58,544 nt of DNA from Actinomycetota bacterium (lineage in GTDB: Bacteria; Actinomycetota; Actinomycetes; Actinomycetales; Microbacteriaceae). The notes beneath the pieces were generated by a model. It made no database searches. It had not been told where the DNA came from and saw only the letters and a program-made list of their open reading frames with translations. Each line of letters starts with the position of its first letter. Position 1 is the first letter of the stretch. Shown here in pieces: positions 7,813 to 19,345 of the stretch. Position numbers and translations under genes: made by a program. The stretch lies in NCBI GenBank assembly GCA_020161315.1, contig JAIUOH010000021.1, positions 1 through 58,544 on the forward strand. Direction: 5' to 3'.

Positions 7813-8330
7813 AACAGAGTGTCTTGCTGTGGTGCAGTGAGTGACACCTCTGGTGTCGGCGCGGCTGCGGCAAGCCCCGGGCCAGCGTCGGGCTGTTGAC
7901 CACGTTGAAACGCGGTCGCTGCTGCGCGGGCGCGATCGTCTGCTGCCTCGTTCAATGGATGGCCAGCGTGGCCTTTCACCCACTCAAACTTGACCTGCCG
8001 CCCCTGCATCGCGGCATCAAGCGTTTCGAGCAGCTCGCGGTTGAGCACCGGTTTGCCATCGGCCTTGCGCCAACCACGCCGTTTCCAGCCCGGCATCCAC
8101 TGTGTGACCGAGTTAATCACGTACTGGCTGTCGCACAGAATGGTGAGCGGTTCAGCAGCTCGGTGCGCGGTGGCGTGCAACAGGTCGATGACTGCCATCA
8201 GCTCGCCCTGATTGTTTGTCGCACGCGGCCAGCCTCCGGCTCGCCACTGTGCGTCGTCGATGTACCACGCCCAACCGGCTGGGCCCGGGTTGCCCAGCGC
8301 TGACCCATCTGCAGCGGCAAGCAGGCTCAT
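7809..8330 (-). CDS. rnhA: Ribonuclease H, type 1
   Basis: 173 residues; degrades RNA in RNA-DNA hybrids. The four carboxylates of the RNase HI active site are visible: Asp in AAADGSALGNPG, Glu in NNQGELMAV, Asp in ILCDSQYVINS and Asp in NEAADDRAR; VKGHAGHPLNE carries the mobile His loop. The N-terminal 145 residues are the enzyme; the last ~30 are an Ala/Pro-rich tail. The ATG overlaps the upstream coiled-coil gene by 4 bases (ATGA), so the two are coupled. Confidence 0.93.
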   Translation of the reverse strand: MSLLAAADGSALGNPGPAGWAWYIDDAQWRAGGWPRATNNQGELMAVIDLLHATAHRAAEPLTILCDSQYVINSVTQWMPGWKRRGWRKADGKPVLNRELLETLDAAMQGRQVKFEWVKGHAGHPLNEAADDRARAAATAFQRGQQPDAGPGLAAAAPTPEVSLTAPQQDTLF

Positions 8331-11260
8331 GCCTCGTTGATCCTGGTCACTGGTTTGGTATCGTTCTCGCTGCCAGCGCTCTCGCCGACAGCTGGCTCGA
8401 CGACAGCCTCGGTCGACGGTTTCACGCTCTGCTCGAGCTTGCGCGCGTTCGTGACAACCTCACCCAGACTCTCGAAGTATCGGGCGACAGCGACGCGTTC
8501 AACCTTCAGCTGCGTCATGCGGTCTTCAGCGGCGGCGAGCACCTTCTGCGCCCGATTCTCGGCGTCAGTGAATGTGTGGTGTGCGCGCTGCTCGGCCTCG
8601 TGCACGATGTCGGCGGCTTGGCGCTCTGCCGTCAGTCTCATCTCGCGCGCGTCTGCAGCTGCACCCTGAACGACATGGTCGTACTCGGCACGGGCGATCT
8701 CAAGCTGCTGCTGCAACTCGCTGAGTGAGGTGCGTGCGGTCTCGAGCTGTGACCGCGAGGTCGCAGCGGCTTCGGCCTGACGATCAGAGATTTCGCGCTC
8801 GAGTTGCTCCTTGCGCTCCGCGGCTGCGCGAGTGAACTCGTTGGTCTCGTGAGAGATACGTTGGCGCTCGTCGCGCACGAGATCTTCGGTTTCGGCTTTT
8901 GATGCTGCAAGCTGGGCCTGTTGCTCGGCGCGATACTGTGCGAGTTCTTCGACGGTGGTCGCACGAAGCTCATCGAGTTCAGAGGTCACACGGGTGCGAG
9001 TGGTCTCGACCTCCCGCTCAACCTCGGCGATAGCCGCCTCTCGTGCAAGTCGCAGCGCCTCGTGCTGCGCCTCAGCTTCGGAGGCGAGTCGACGTTCGTG
9101 GTCGGCACGCTCACGGGCAAGATCATCTGCGAGGCTGAGCCGGTCTCGTTCGGCCTGCAGCTCGAACTGCTCGCGATCAATTCCGAGTTTGGTTGCGGCC
9201 TCTTCGCGCTCAATGCGCACCCGCTCTTCGGTGTGCGCTGCAAGGCTCGAGAGTCGAGCCGCCTGTTCATCGTTCTCAGCGGCAAGGCGCTCGTCGTGCG
9301 CGGTCTTCGCGTCGCTGAGCTTGGCTTCTTGGGCTGCGAGAGCCACCGCCAGGGCGCTCTCGTGCGTCAGCAGCTGCTTCGCGAGCGAACTGTCTTGTGC
9401 CGAACGCGCGCGCAAAAGCTCGGCCTCATGCGATTCGCGCTCGTCTGCGAGCTGCTGTTCATGAGCAGCCCGCTCGTCGGCAACTCGGGTGTTGTGCGCG
9501 TCCGTTTCTGCATTGAGCCTGCGCCGTTGTGCATCGCTCTGGTCAGCGATCTGCTGCTCGTGCGCGGCGCGCTCGTCACTGATCGAAAGCTCGTGCGCGG
9601 CGCGCTCGTCGGCGATCTTTGTGGCGTGCGCCTCTAGCTCAGACGCAATATTCGCATCGTGCGAGGCGCGTTCGTTTGCGATGCGCACAGTGTGCTCGTC
9701 GAGTTCACTCGCAATCTTCGCCTCGTGGGCAGCAAGCTCGGCCTCGATGCGCTGCTCGTGGTCTGCGCGCTCCTTGACTCGTTTTGCTTCGGCCTCATCA
9801 GTGGCTCGCTGCAAATCTGCGCGTTCTGACGCGAGTCGCGTGTCGTGTTCTTCACGCTCACGAGTGAGGTCGGAATCGTGAGACTCGCGCTCGCGTGAAA
9901 TCTGTGTGTCGTGCGCTTCGCGTTCGCGAGCCAGCTGGGTGCGGTGCGCATCGAGCTCCTCAACGATCGACTTGTCGTGGGCCTCACGCTCACGTGCAAT
10001 CTGGGTGTCGTGGGCCTCACGCTCACGCGCGAGGGCGGTCTCGTGCTCGGCGATCTCTGCACGGAGGGTGGCGTCGTGCTCCTCGAGTTCCTCACCGAGC
10101 TGTTTCGATTGCGCTTCTGCCGCGCTGGCGAGCTGCTGGGCAGAGAGGGCATTGGCGCGTGTGCGCTCGCGTTCTGCCTGCGCAGCGAGCGAAGCGAGAG
10201 ACGCAAGCTGCGCGGCGGAGGCTCGCTCTGCCGCGGCCTGTGCTTCGGTTCGATCAGCCGCGAGGCTTTCTTCGCTCTTGAGCGAGTCTGCCTGCAGGCG
10301 GGCGTGGTGCGCCTGCAGCTCTTGCGCCATGCTCTGCTCGTGCTCCGTGCGCTCCTGAGCAATCTTGGCGCGCAGGGTCTCGATCTCATCGGTGAGGGTG
10401 AGACGAAGCGCGCTCATCTCTTCGGTGAGAGACTTCTCTTTCTCTGCGTAGCGGTTCGCAAGATCGGCCTCTTCGCGCTGAGTGCGCTCGGCAAACTCGG
10501 CGCGGGCGCGCTCGGCCTCGGTGGTGACCCTGGTGCGCTCGAGCTCTGCCTCGCGCTCGTAGCCGTCTCGCTGGCGGTGAAACTCTGCAGCGGCCCGCTC
10601 GGTCTGCTGGCGCAACTCGTCGGCCTCGGCGTGGGCCGCAGTGGTGAGTCGCTCGGCCTCAGCGGTTGCCTCGGCGAGAAGTGCACGCGCCTCGGACTTT
10701 GCCGTTTCAAGCGCCGTGCTCATATCGAGCTCGGTGTCAGCCTTGAGCGCGGCGGCGCTCTGCTCAGATTCGCGCGTTCGAAGCTCTGCCTGCTGCTGAG
10801 AGTGGGCTTCAAGGTGCTCGGCCTCAGCGCGAGCCTCGCTCACCAAGGTCTCGGCTTGTGCGGTGGCACCTGCGACGAGTTCGTCTGCCCGTGTCTGAGC
10901 CTGTCGCACGAGGCGGTCTGCCTCTGCTTCGGTCTGACGACGCAGCTTCTCTGCGTCGAGGTCGGCCTGAGCCATGAGCGTCTGTGCGGTCTGCTCGGCC
11001 ATGTGCAGGCTCTTTTCGACCCGCAAGCCGAGGCCGGTGTAGCCGCTTGCGCCCAGCTCGGCGACCTGCGCCTGCAGATCTTCGATCAGCGCTCGCTGAG
11101 ACTCTGCATCACCGACCGCGTTCTGATGTGCAAGTTGCAGCGATTGGATGTGAGCCTGAAGCGAATTGATATGGCCGGCCATTGCTGACACGCGTGCGTC
11201 AACCTCAGTGCGGTTGTAGCCTCGCAAGGCCTGCGAGAATTGCGAATTTGCTTCTGTCAC
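8327..11260 (-). CDS. Giant coiled-coil protein, Scy/FilP-like, with DivIVA-like N terminus
   Basis: 977 residues, almost entirely Ala/Glu/Arg coiled coil with no membrane segment. The N terminus (FSQALRGYNRTEVDARVSAM) resembles the DivIVA GY-x4-VD motif. Residues ~100-380 are heptad-like and Ala/Glu-rich; residues 389-681 are a regular 11-residue repeat (for example AREREAHDTQI, ADERAAHEQQL), about 26 copies; the rest returns to heptads, ending in an unstructured tail. The pattern recalls Streptomyces Scy and FilP, scaffold proteins of hyphal tip growth, but identity cannot be proven here. GTG start with AGGAG 6 bases upstream. Coupled to rnhA downstream. Confidence 0.8.
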   Translation of the reverse strand: MTEANSQFSQALRGYNRTEVDARVSAMAGHINSLQAHIQSLQLAHQNAVGDAESQRALIEDLQAQVAELGASGYTGLGLRVEKSLHMAEQTAQTLMAQADLDAEKLRRQTEAEADRLVRQAQTRADELVAGATAQAETLVSEARAEAEHLEAHSQQQAELRTRESEQSAAALKADTELDMSTALETAKSEARALLAEATAEAERLTTAAHAEADELRQQTERAAAEFHRQRDGYEREAELERTRVTTEAERARAEFAERTQREEADLANRYAEKEKSLTEEMSALRLTLTDEIETLRAKIAQERTEHEQSMAQELQAHHARLQADSLKSEESLAADRTEAQAAAERASAAQLASLASLAAQAERERTRANALSAQQLASAAEAQSKQLGEELEEHDATLRAEIAEHETALAREREAHDTQIAREREAHDKSIVEELDAHRTQLAREREAHDTQISRERESHDSDLTREREEHDTRLASERADLQRATDEAEAKRVKERADHEQRIEAELAAHEAKIASELDEHTVRIANERASHDANIASELEAHATKIADERAAHELSISDERAAHEQQIADQSDAQRRRLNAETDAHNTRVADERAAHEQQLADERESHEAELLRARSAQDSSLAKQLLTHESALAVALAAQEAKLSDAKTAHDERLAAENDEQAARLSSLAAHTEERVRIEREEAATKLGIDREQFELQAERDRLSLADDLARERADHERRLASEAEAQHEALRLAREAAIAEVEREVETTRTRVTSELDELRATTVEELAQYRAEQQAQLAASKAETEDLVRDERQRISHETNEFTRAAAERKEQLEREISDRQAEAAATSRSQLETARTSLSELQQQLEIARAEYDHVVQGAAADAREMRLTAERQAADIVHEAEQRAHHTFTDAENRAQKVLAAAEDRMTQLKVERVAVARYFESLGEVVTNARKLEQSVKPSTEAVVEPAVGESAGSENDTKPVTRINEA
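9218..10096 (-). repeat. Hendecad (11-residue) repeat array in coiled-coil gene
   Basis: Encodes residues 389-681 of the coiled-coil protein: about 26 successive 11-residue units with consensus A-x-E-R-E/A-A-H-D/E-x-x-I/L. His is nearly invariant at position 7 and Ile/Leu at position 11. One insertion of about 7 residues breaks the phase near VKERADHEQRI. At DNA level this gives degenerate 33-base repeats. Confidence 0.85.
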
Positions 11261-11329
11261 CGATGCTCCTGGTGCTTCTTGAGCCGCGCTCGAATCGCGG
11301 CGGCGTGGGGGGAGAATCCCAGATCTTCT

Positions 11330-11335
11330 ATCTTA
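11330..11335 (-). promoter_or_regulatory. Probable -10 element of the coiled-coil gene
   Basis: TAAGAT read on the minus strand, about 70 bases before the GTG at 11260. It gives a short leader containing the AGGAG ribosome site. The -35 region is not clear. Confidence 0.4.
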
Positions 11336-11447
11336 GGCGATCGAGGTTTTCAGGCGAAGCTCGGTAGTCTCAGGTAGCGTTGACGGTTGATATACGTAGC
11401 CTCGTCTTGAGCGCTACGCGGTTTTGGATAGAGCAGAGGATGCGGCA

Positions 11448-13367
11448 GTGAGATTTGTGCTTGCTATTTCGGCGCTTGTGCTGTCGGGCATCATGCTCGT
11501 ACTCGGTATCGGCCAGGTTACCTTCTTGGCAGGCCCACACCAGGTTTCGTACACCGAACAGTTCGACACGCCGAACGGTCTGGCTGTGATTGACGCTGAG
11601 CAGTTTGATGCGGTTTCTGGGCAAGCAAACCTGGTCTTGCAGGGCGAGGGTGCAGTGATCGCGATCGGCCACTCGCGAGACGTTCAGGCCTGGGTTGCGC
11701 CGTTTGCGCACGCTGAGGTGCAGACAAATGCAAAAGACCGCAGCCTCGACTTTCAATCGGTTGCAGAAGACACCGCCGCTGCGAAGGAATACGCAGAGCT
11801 GATAGAGGCCGAGCCGGGCAAGAAGATCGTGGCGCCCACGCCATTCGGCAGCGATCTTTGGCTCGAGCAGCGCGGCGAGGATCCGACATCGTCCGAATCA
11901 GCGACAGGGTCGCAGAGCGTGCGCCTTCCGGTGTCACTCGAAGCCGGTGAAACAGCACTCGTATCGGTTGCGGAGCCGTCATCGGATGCCAGACTCTCGA
12001 TTGAATGGGTGCAGGATCGACGCACTCCTTGGGCTGGCCCTCTGCTTGTCGGCGGCGGAGCCCTCGCGCTGATCGGTGCACTGCTCTATCTCTTGGCAGT
12101 CGACCATGACCGCCGCGGGCTCGGCCCGCGACGCGGGCGCAAGGGCCCCCTGCAGGGCATTCGCAATGTGTTCTCACCCTCTGCGAAGAGGAGGGCAGCA
12201 AAGACGCCCGACACTTCGAGCGAGACTGCTGCCGAGCAGACAATCGGCGAGAAGAAGAATTCACGCAATGCCCTGAGCCGCAGAGCAATTGCCCCGGTGC
12301 TTGTCATTACCGCAGGTCTGGCGTTGAGCGGTTGTTCGCCGAGCTATTGGCCCGACTTCTCTGCGCCGGAGGAAGCGCCGGCGGCAACCACAGGTCCCGA
12401 GAATACGGCCGCACCGGTTCCGGTGGCTGCCGCTCAGATCAGTCGCATTGTGTCTGATATTGCCGCCGTCGCGGGTAAGTCGGATGATGCACTCGACGTA
12501 GCAGGCCTCGAAACCCGCTTTACTGGCGACGCATTCGCTGAGCGCAAGGCCAACTACACGATTCGCAAGGCGGTCAGTGACTATGAGGTCGTGGTGCCGC
12601 GCATCACGAGCGAGGAGCTTGGCTACCAGCTCGTGCAGAGCACCGAGAGCTGGCCGCGCACGGTATTTGTTGTTGTCGCCTCAGAGGCGGAAGAGACTGC
12701 ACCGGCCGAGGGCGACACAGCGGCACCTGCAACAGATGGTTCGCCCTCGCTCGCGCTCATCATGACGCAGCAGAGCCCTCACGAGAACTTCTTGGTATCG
12801 AGAACTATCGCACTTCGTGGCGGCATCACCATGCCAGAGGCGGCTCCGGCAGAAGAAGGCACCGCACTGCTTGCAGACGACCTGCAGACCCTGCGACTGG
12901 CCCCGGCAGAGGTTGGGGCCGCCTACGCGGCGGTGCTCGCTGGCGGCACTGGCGTCGAACAGGCGAAAGAGTTCAACCTTGAGGGCGACAGCCTGATTGA
13001 GCGCAGCGGTGCTGCCTGGGTCTCGCAGTCGGCTCAGGCCGCTGCTGCGGGCGGATCAGGTATCAACTACTCGGTCGCTGCTGCGCAGTCCGACGCAGAC
13101 ATTGTGAGCCTCTCAACGGGCGTTGGTGGCGCGTTCGTGACCAACACAGTACTCGAGACTCGCACAGAGGCTCCAGCTGAGGGCAGTCGTTGGCGACCAA
13201 CGGTGCCAAAGAGCCTCACTGCACTGAGCGGACTCGAGGGGCAGCAAGAGAAGCTTGTCAGCGTAGTTGCCCATCAGCTGCTCTTCTTTGTGCCGAGCAA
13301 GGACTCGAAAGAAAAGATTCAGTTGCTTGGCTACACGAGCGACCTCGTCAGCGCCAGCAACAGCTAG
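11448..13367 (+). CDS. Unknown membrane protein with internal lipobox-like segment
   Basis: 639 residues, function unknown. Membrane segment near residues 3-24, an extracellular domain to ~195, a second membrane segment (GPLLVGGGALALIGALLYLLAV), a very basic linker (DRRGLGPRRGRKG...), then a third hydrophobic stretch ending LALSGC that looks exactly like a lipoprotein signal in the middle of the chain, followed by a ~335-residue extracellular Ala/Thr/Glu-rich domain. The second half resembles a stand-alone lipoprotein fused to a two-segment membrane protein. GTG at 11448 chosen for its AGAGG site; a TTG eight codons upstream is possible. Followed after 44 bases by the thioredoxin-like gene, probably co-transcribed, and divergent from the coiled-coil gene. 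Confidence 0.7.
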   Translation: MRFVLAISALVLSGIMLVLGIGQVTFLAGPHQVSYTEQFDTPNGLAVIDAEQFDAVSGQANLVLQGEGAVIAIGHSRDVQAWVAPFAHAEVQTNAKDRSLDFQSVAEDTAAAKEYAELIEAEPGKKIVAPTPFGSDLWLEQRGEDPTSSESATGSQSVRLPVSLEAGETALVSVAEPSSDARLSIEWVQDRRTPWAGPLLVGGGALALIGALLYLLAVDHDRRGLGPRRGRKGPLQGIRNVFSPSAKRRAAKTPDTSSETAAEQTIGEKKNSRNALSRRAIAPVLVITAGLALSGCSPSYWPDFSAPEEAPAATTGPENTAAPVPVAAAQISRIVSDIAAVAGKSDDALDVAGLETRFTGDAFAERKANYTIRKAVSDYEVVVPRITSEELGYQLVQSTESWPRTVFVVVASEAEETAPAEGDTAAPATDGSPSLALIMTQQSPHENFLVSRTIALRGGITMPEAAPAEEGTALLADDLQTLRLAPAEVGAAYAAVLAGGTGVEQAKEFNLEGDSLIERSGAAWVSQSAQAAAAGGSGINYSVAAAQSDADIVSLSTGVGGAFVTNTVLETRTEAPAEGSRWRPTVPKSLTALSGLEGQQEKLVSVVAHQLLFFVPSKDSKEKIQLLGYTSDLVSASNS

Positions 13368-13411
13368 AACAGCTAGATCGTAGCGAAAAGAATTAAGGAT
13401 CACGCACAGTC

Positions 13412-14365
13412 ATGTCTCAGCAGATTCCCGCGCGCTTCGCAGGGGGCGCCGTCGACCTCAGCCACCTCGCCTCGCGCGGGCAGCAGCCACAGGGCCAGTC
13501 CGGCGCGCAGGTGGGCGGCGGTGGCCAGGTAGTCGATGTGCCCGCACTGGTGTTTGCGCTCACAGACCAGAGTTTTGAGCAGGTAGCCCAGCTCTCGGCG
13601 GTTGTGCCGGTGGTCATCGCGTTGCTTGCGAGCGAGGATCCCGCGAGCGCGCAGCTTGCTCCAGTGCTCGACGCGGCGGTGCGTGAGCACGGGGGTCGCC
13701 TCGTGCTCGCGCAGGTCGAGGCCAGCACGAACCCCGGCCTGATGCAGGCATTTCAGGCGCAGGCGGTGCCCACCGTCGTGGCGCTCATCGCGGGCCGGCC
13801 CGTGCCGCTGTTTCAGGGGCCAGCCGGGGCCGAACAGATTCGTGAGCTGTTCACTCAGCTGTTGCAGCTTGGCGAACAGCAGGGCGTGAGTGGGCGCGTG
13901 AACGCCCCCGACAGTGACCCCGATGCGGCGGCTGCGCCGGCTGGGCCTCCGGTAAACCCTGCTCACGCTGAGGGCCTCGAGGCGCTCGAACGTGGCGACT
14001 TCGCCGCGGCTGTGCAGGCCTACGAGCAGGTACTTGCGAAGGCCCCAGCAGATCACGAGGCGCGAGCCGCGCTCGTACAGGCTCGCCTGCTGTTGCGATT
14101 GCAGGGAGCCAATGCTGCCGAGGTGCGGAACGCTGCGGCGGCTGATCTGAGCGATATTGAGGCTCAGCTGCTCGTCGCTGATCTCGACCTTTCGGGCGGC
14201 CACATCGAAGACGCCTTCCTGCGTCTGCTTGACGTGTTCGTAACGGCTGACACCGACGATCGCACCCGCATTCGTGAGCGCCTGCTCGAGCTGTTCGAAG
14301 TCGTTGGTCTGGCCGATCCTCGTGTGATCAAGGCGCGCGCCCAACTCGCGAACCTGCTCTACTAA
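13412..14365 (+). CDS. YbbN-like thioredoxin-fold/TPR protein
   Basis: 317 residues. After a 45-residue linker comes a thioredoxin-like domain (VVDVPALVFALTDQSFEQVAQLSAVVPVVIALLA... AVPTVVALIAGRPVPLFQG) with a kept cis-Pro loop but without the Cys-x-x-Cys active site. The second half (from NPAHAEGLEALERGDFAAAVQAYEQVLAKAPADHEAR) is a tetratricopeptide-like helical domain. This layout is that of CnoX/YbbN co-chaperones, which bind unfolding proteins; here it cannot act as a dithiol oxidoreductase. It follows the membrane protein gene and precedes the cysteine desulfurase by 15 bases. Confidence 0.87.
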   Translation: MSQQIPARFAGGAVDLSHLASRGQQPQGQSGAQVGGGGQVVDVPALVFALTDQSFEQVAQLSAVVPVVIALLASEDPASAQLAPVLDAAVREHGGRLVLAQVEASTNPGLMQAFQAQAVPTVVALIAGRPVPLFQGPAGAEQIRELFTQLLQLGEQQGVSGRVNAPDSDPDAAAAPAGPPVNPAHAEGLEALERGDFAAAVQAYEQVLAKAPADHEARAALVQARLLLRLQGANAAEVRNAAAADLSDIEAQLLVADLDLSGGHIEDAFLRLLDVFVTADTDDRTRIRERLLELFEVVGLADPRVIKARAQLANLLY

Positions 14366-14380
14366 CGAAACTCGCCCAGA

Positions 14381-15592
14381 ATGCGTGCCTATTTCGACCA
14401 CGCGGCAACCTCACCGATGCCCGCAGCTGTGCTTGCGGAATACACCGAGGCGCTTGCGCTGCTCGGCAACCCAGCATCGACACACGCTCACGGACAGTTC
14501 GCGAGCGAACAGCTTGAATCGGCGCGCGAGCGCATAGGGCGCAGGCTCGGTGCCGATGCCGCGCTCGTGACGCTGACCGCTGGTGGTACCGAGTCGATCA
14601 ACCTTGCGCTCAAGGGCTTTTACTGGGCAGCTCTGAAACGGCAGCGACGGCTCAATATCGAAAGCGCGCCCGTGCTGCTTGTCGCTGAGGGGGAGCACCA
14701 CGCGACCATTGAAGCTGCGGAGTGGCTGCGTGATGCACAGGGTGCTGAGCTGCGGTTTTTGCCGCTTGACGGTGAGGGGGTATTACAGCCCGAAACACTG
14801 CGTGGCGTGATCTCAGATATTGGGGCAGAGCGCATCGCTCTGGTCTCGTTTCTCTGGGCCAACAACGAGGTCGGCTCGCTGCTGCCGGTGCGCGAGCTCG
14901 CTGGCATCGCACGCGAGGCCGGTGTGGCAAGCCACATCGATGCCGTGGCGGCGCTTGGGCAGGTACCCATCGATTTTACCGAGGTAGGAGCCGACGCGCT
15001 CTCGGTGTCGGCACACAAGATCGGCGGGCCGGTGGGCGTCGGCGCTCTGCTGCTTGCCAGGCACGTCACGATCGAATCGCTCGTGCACGGTGGCAGCCAG
15101 CAGCGGGCCAGATCTGGCACGCAGAATGTCGCCGGGGCGGTCGCCTTCGCGGCAGCGTTGGATCACGCCTACGGAGCATCAGACGAAGCTTTCAGTGCGA
15201 AGGCCAATCGCTTGCGGGCACTTCGCGATTACCTGATTGCGGGGGTGCAGCGCGCGGTGCCAGAGGCGGTGCTGCGGGGTGCGCGGCCCGGGGGTGCCGC
15301 AGGTGACCCGAGGCTTGCGGGTAACGCACACTTCACATTTCCAGGCTGTCAGGGCGACTCGCTCGTGTTTTTGCTCGACGTCGCTGGAGTGTCGGCCTCT
15401 GTCGGGTCGGCCTGCCAAGCCGGGGTGGCCGAGGTGTCGCACGTGCTGCTCGCCATGGGTGTGCCAGAGCACGAGGCCATCGGGTCCTTGCGCTTCACGC
15501 TCTCGTCCGAAACGAGCGAGGCTGAAATCGACGCGCTCATCGCGGCACTACCGAACGCAGTTTTCCGTGCCAGAGCCGCGGGGCTGGCGTAG
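14381..15592 (+). CDS. Cysteine desulfurase
   Basis: 403 residues, PLP enzyme of the NifS/IscS class that transfers sulfur from cysteine to a protein persulfide. Start AYFDHAATSPMP, PLP lysine K213 in SVSAHKIGGPVG, and the mobile catalytic Cys345 in VGSACQAG. Directly followed (9 bases) by mnmA, so it most likely supplies sulfur for tRNA 2-thiouridine; Fe-S assembly is also possible. No scaffold gene is adjacent. Confidence 0.93.
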   Translation: MRAYFDHAATSPMPAAVLAEYTEALALLGNPASTHAHGQFASEQLESARERIGRRLGADAALVTLTAGGTESINLALKGFYWAALKRQRRLNIESAPVLLVAEGEHHATIEAAEWLRDAQGAELRFLPLDGEGVLQPETLRGVISDIGAERIALVSFLWANNEVGSLLPVRELAGIAREAGVASHIDAVAALGQVPIDFTEVGADALSVSAHKIGGPVGVGALLLARHVTIESLVHGGSQQRARSGTQNVAGAVAFAAALDHAYGASDEAFSAKANRLRALRDYLIAGVQRAVPEAVLRGARPGGAAGDPRLAGNAHFTFPGCQGDSLVFLLDVAGVSASVGSACQAGVAEVSHVLLAMGVPEHEAIGSLRFTLSSETSEAEIDALIAALPNAVFRARAAGLA

Positions 15593-15601
15593 ACTGCTCT
15601 G

Positions 15602-19167
<3,566 letters not shown>

Positions 19168-19264
19168 CAGAAGAAGACCAGGCCAAGTGCGGGTGCGAAG
19201 CACTTGCTTTCCACAGGGCAGGGATTTTTGGGTTCTCAACAGATTTCGCCGAATGGCGATTGTG

Positions 19265-19279
19265 GGTCTCACAGAGACC
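19265..19279. promoter_or_regulatory. Short palindrome upstream of tag
   Basis: GGTCTC-ACA-GAGACC, perfect 6-base arms, 67 bases before the tag ATG in the 178-base gap after ligA. Possibly an operator or a small hairpin in the leader. It does not match a LexA box. Confidence 0.3.
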
Positions 19280-19345
19280 TTAGGCTGTGCGGAAGTGCCG
19301 CGGATCTTCCGGGTCAAACACAAGCGAATGAAGGAGTGTTGAAGC

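Noticed and set aside
9218-10096. CRISPR-like direct repeats
   Set aside because: The 33-base repetition is in coding frame, degenerate and without spacers; it encodes hendecads.
9911-11188. Long plus-strand open frames opposite the coiled-coil gene (also 8921-9637)
   Set aside because: They are antisense to a repetitive Ala/Glu/Arg coding sequence; the translations are Leu/Cys-rich without any domain, and there is no ribosome site. They arise from codon bias.
19265-19279. SOS (LexA) box upstream of tag
   Set aside because: GGTCTC-ACA-GAGACC does not fit the GAAC-N4-GTTC pattern of actinobacterial LexA sites.
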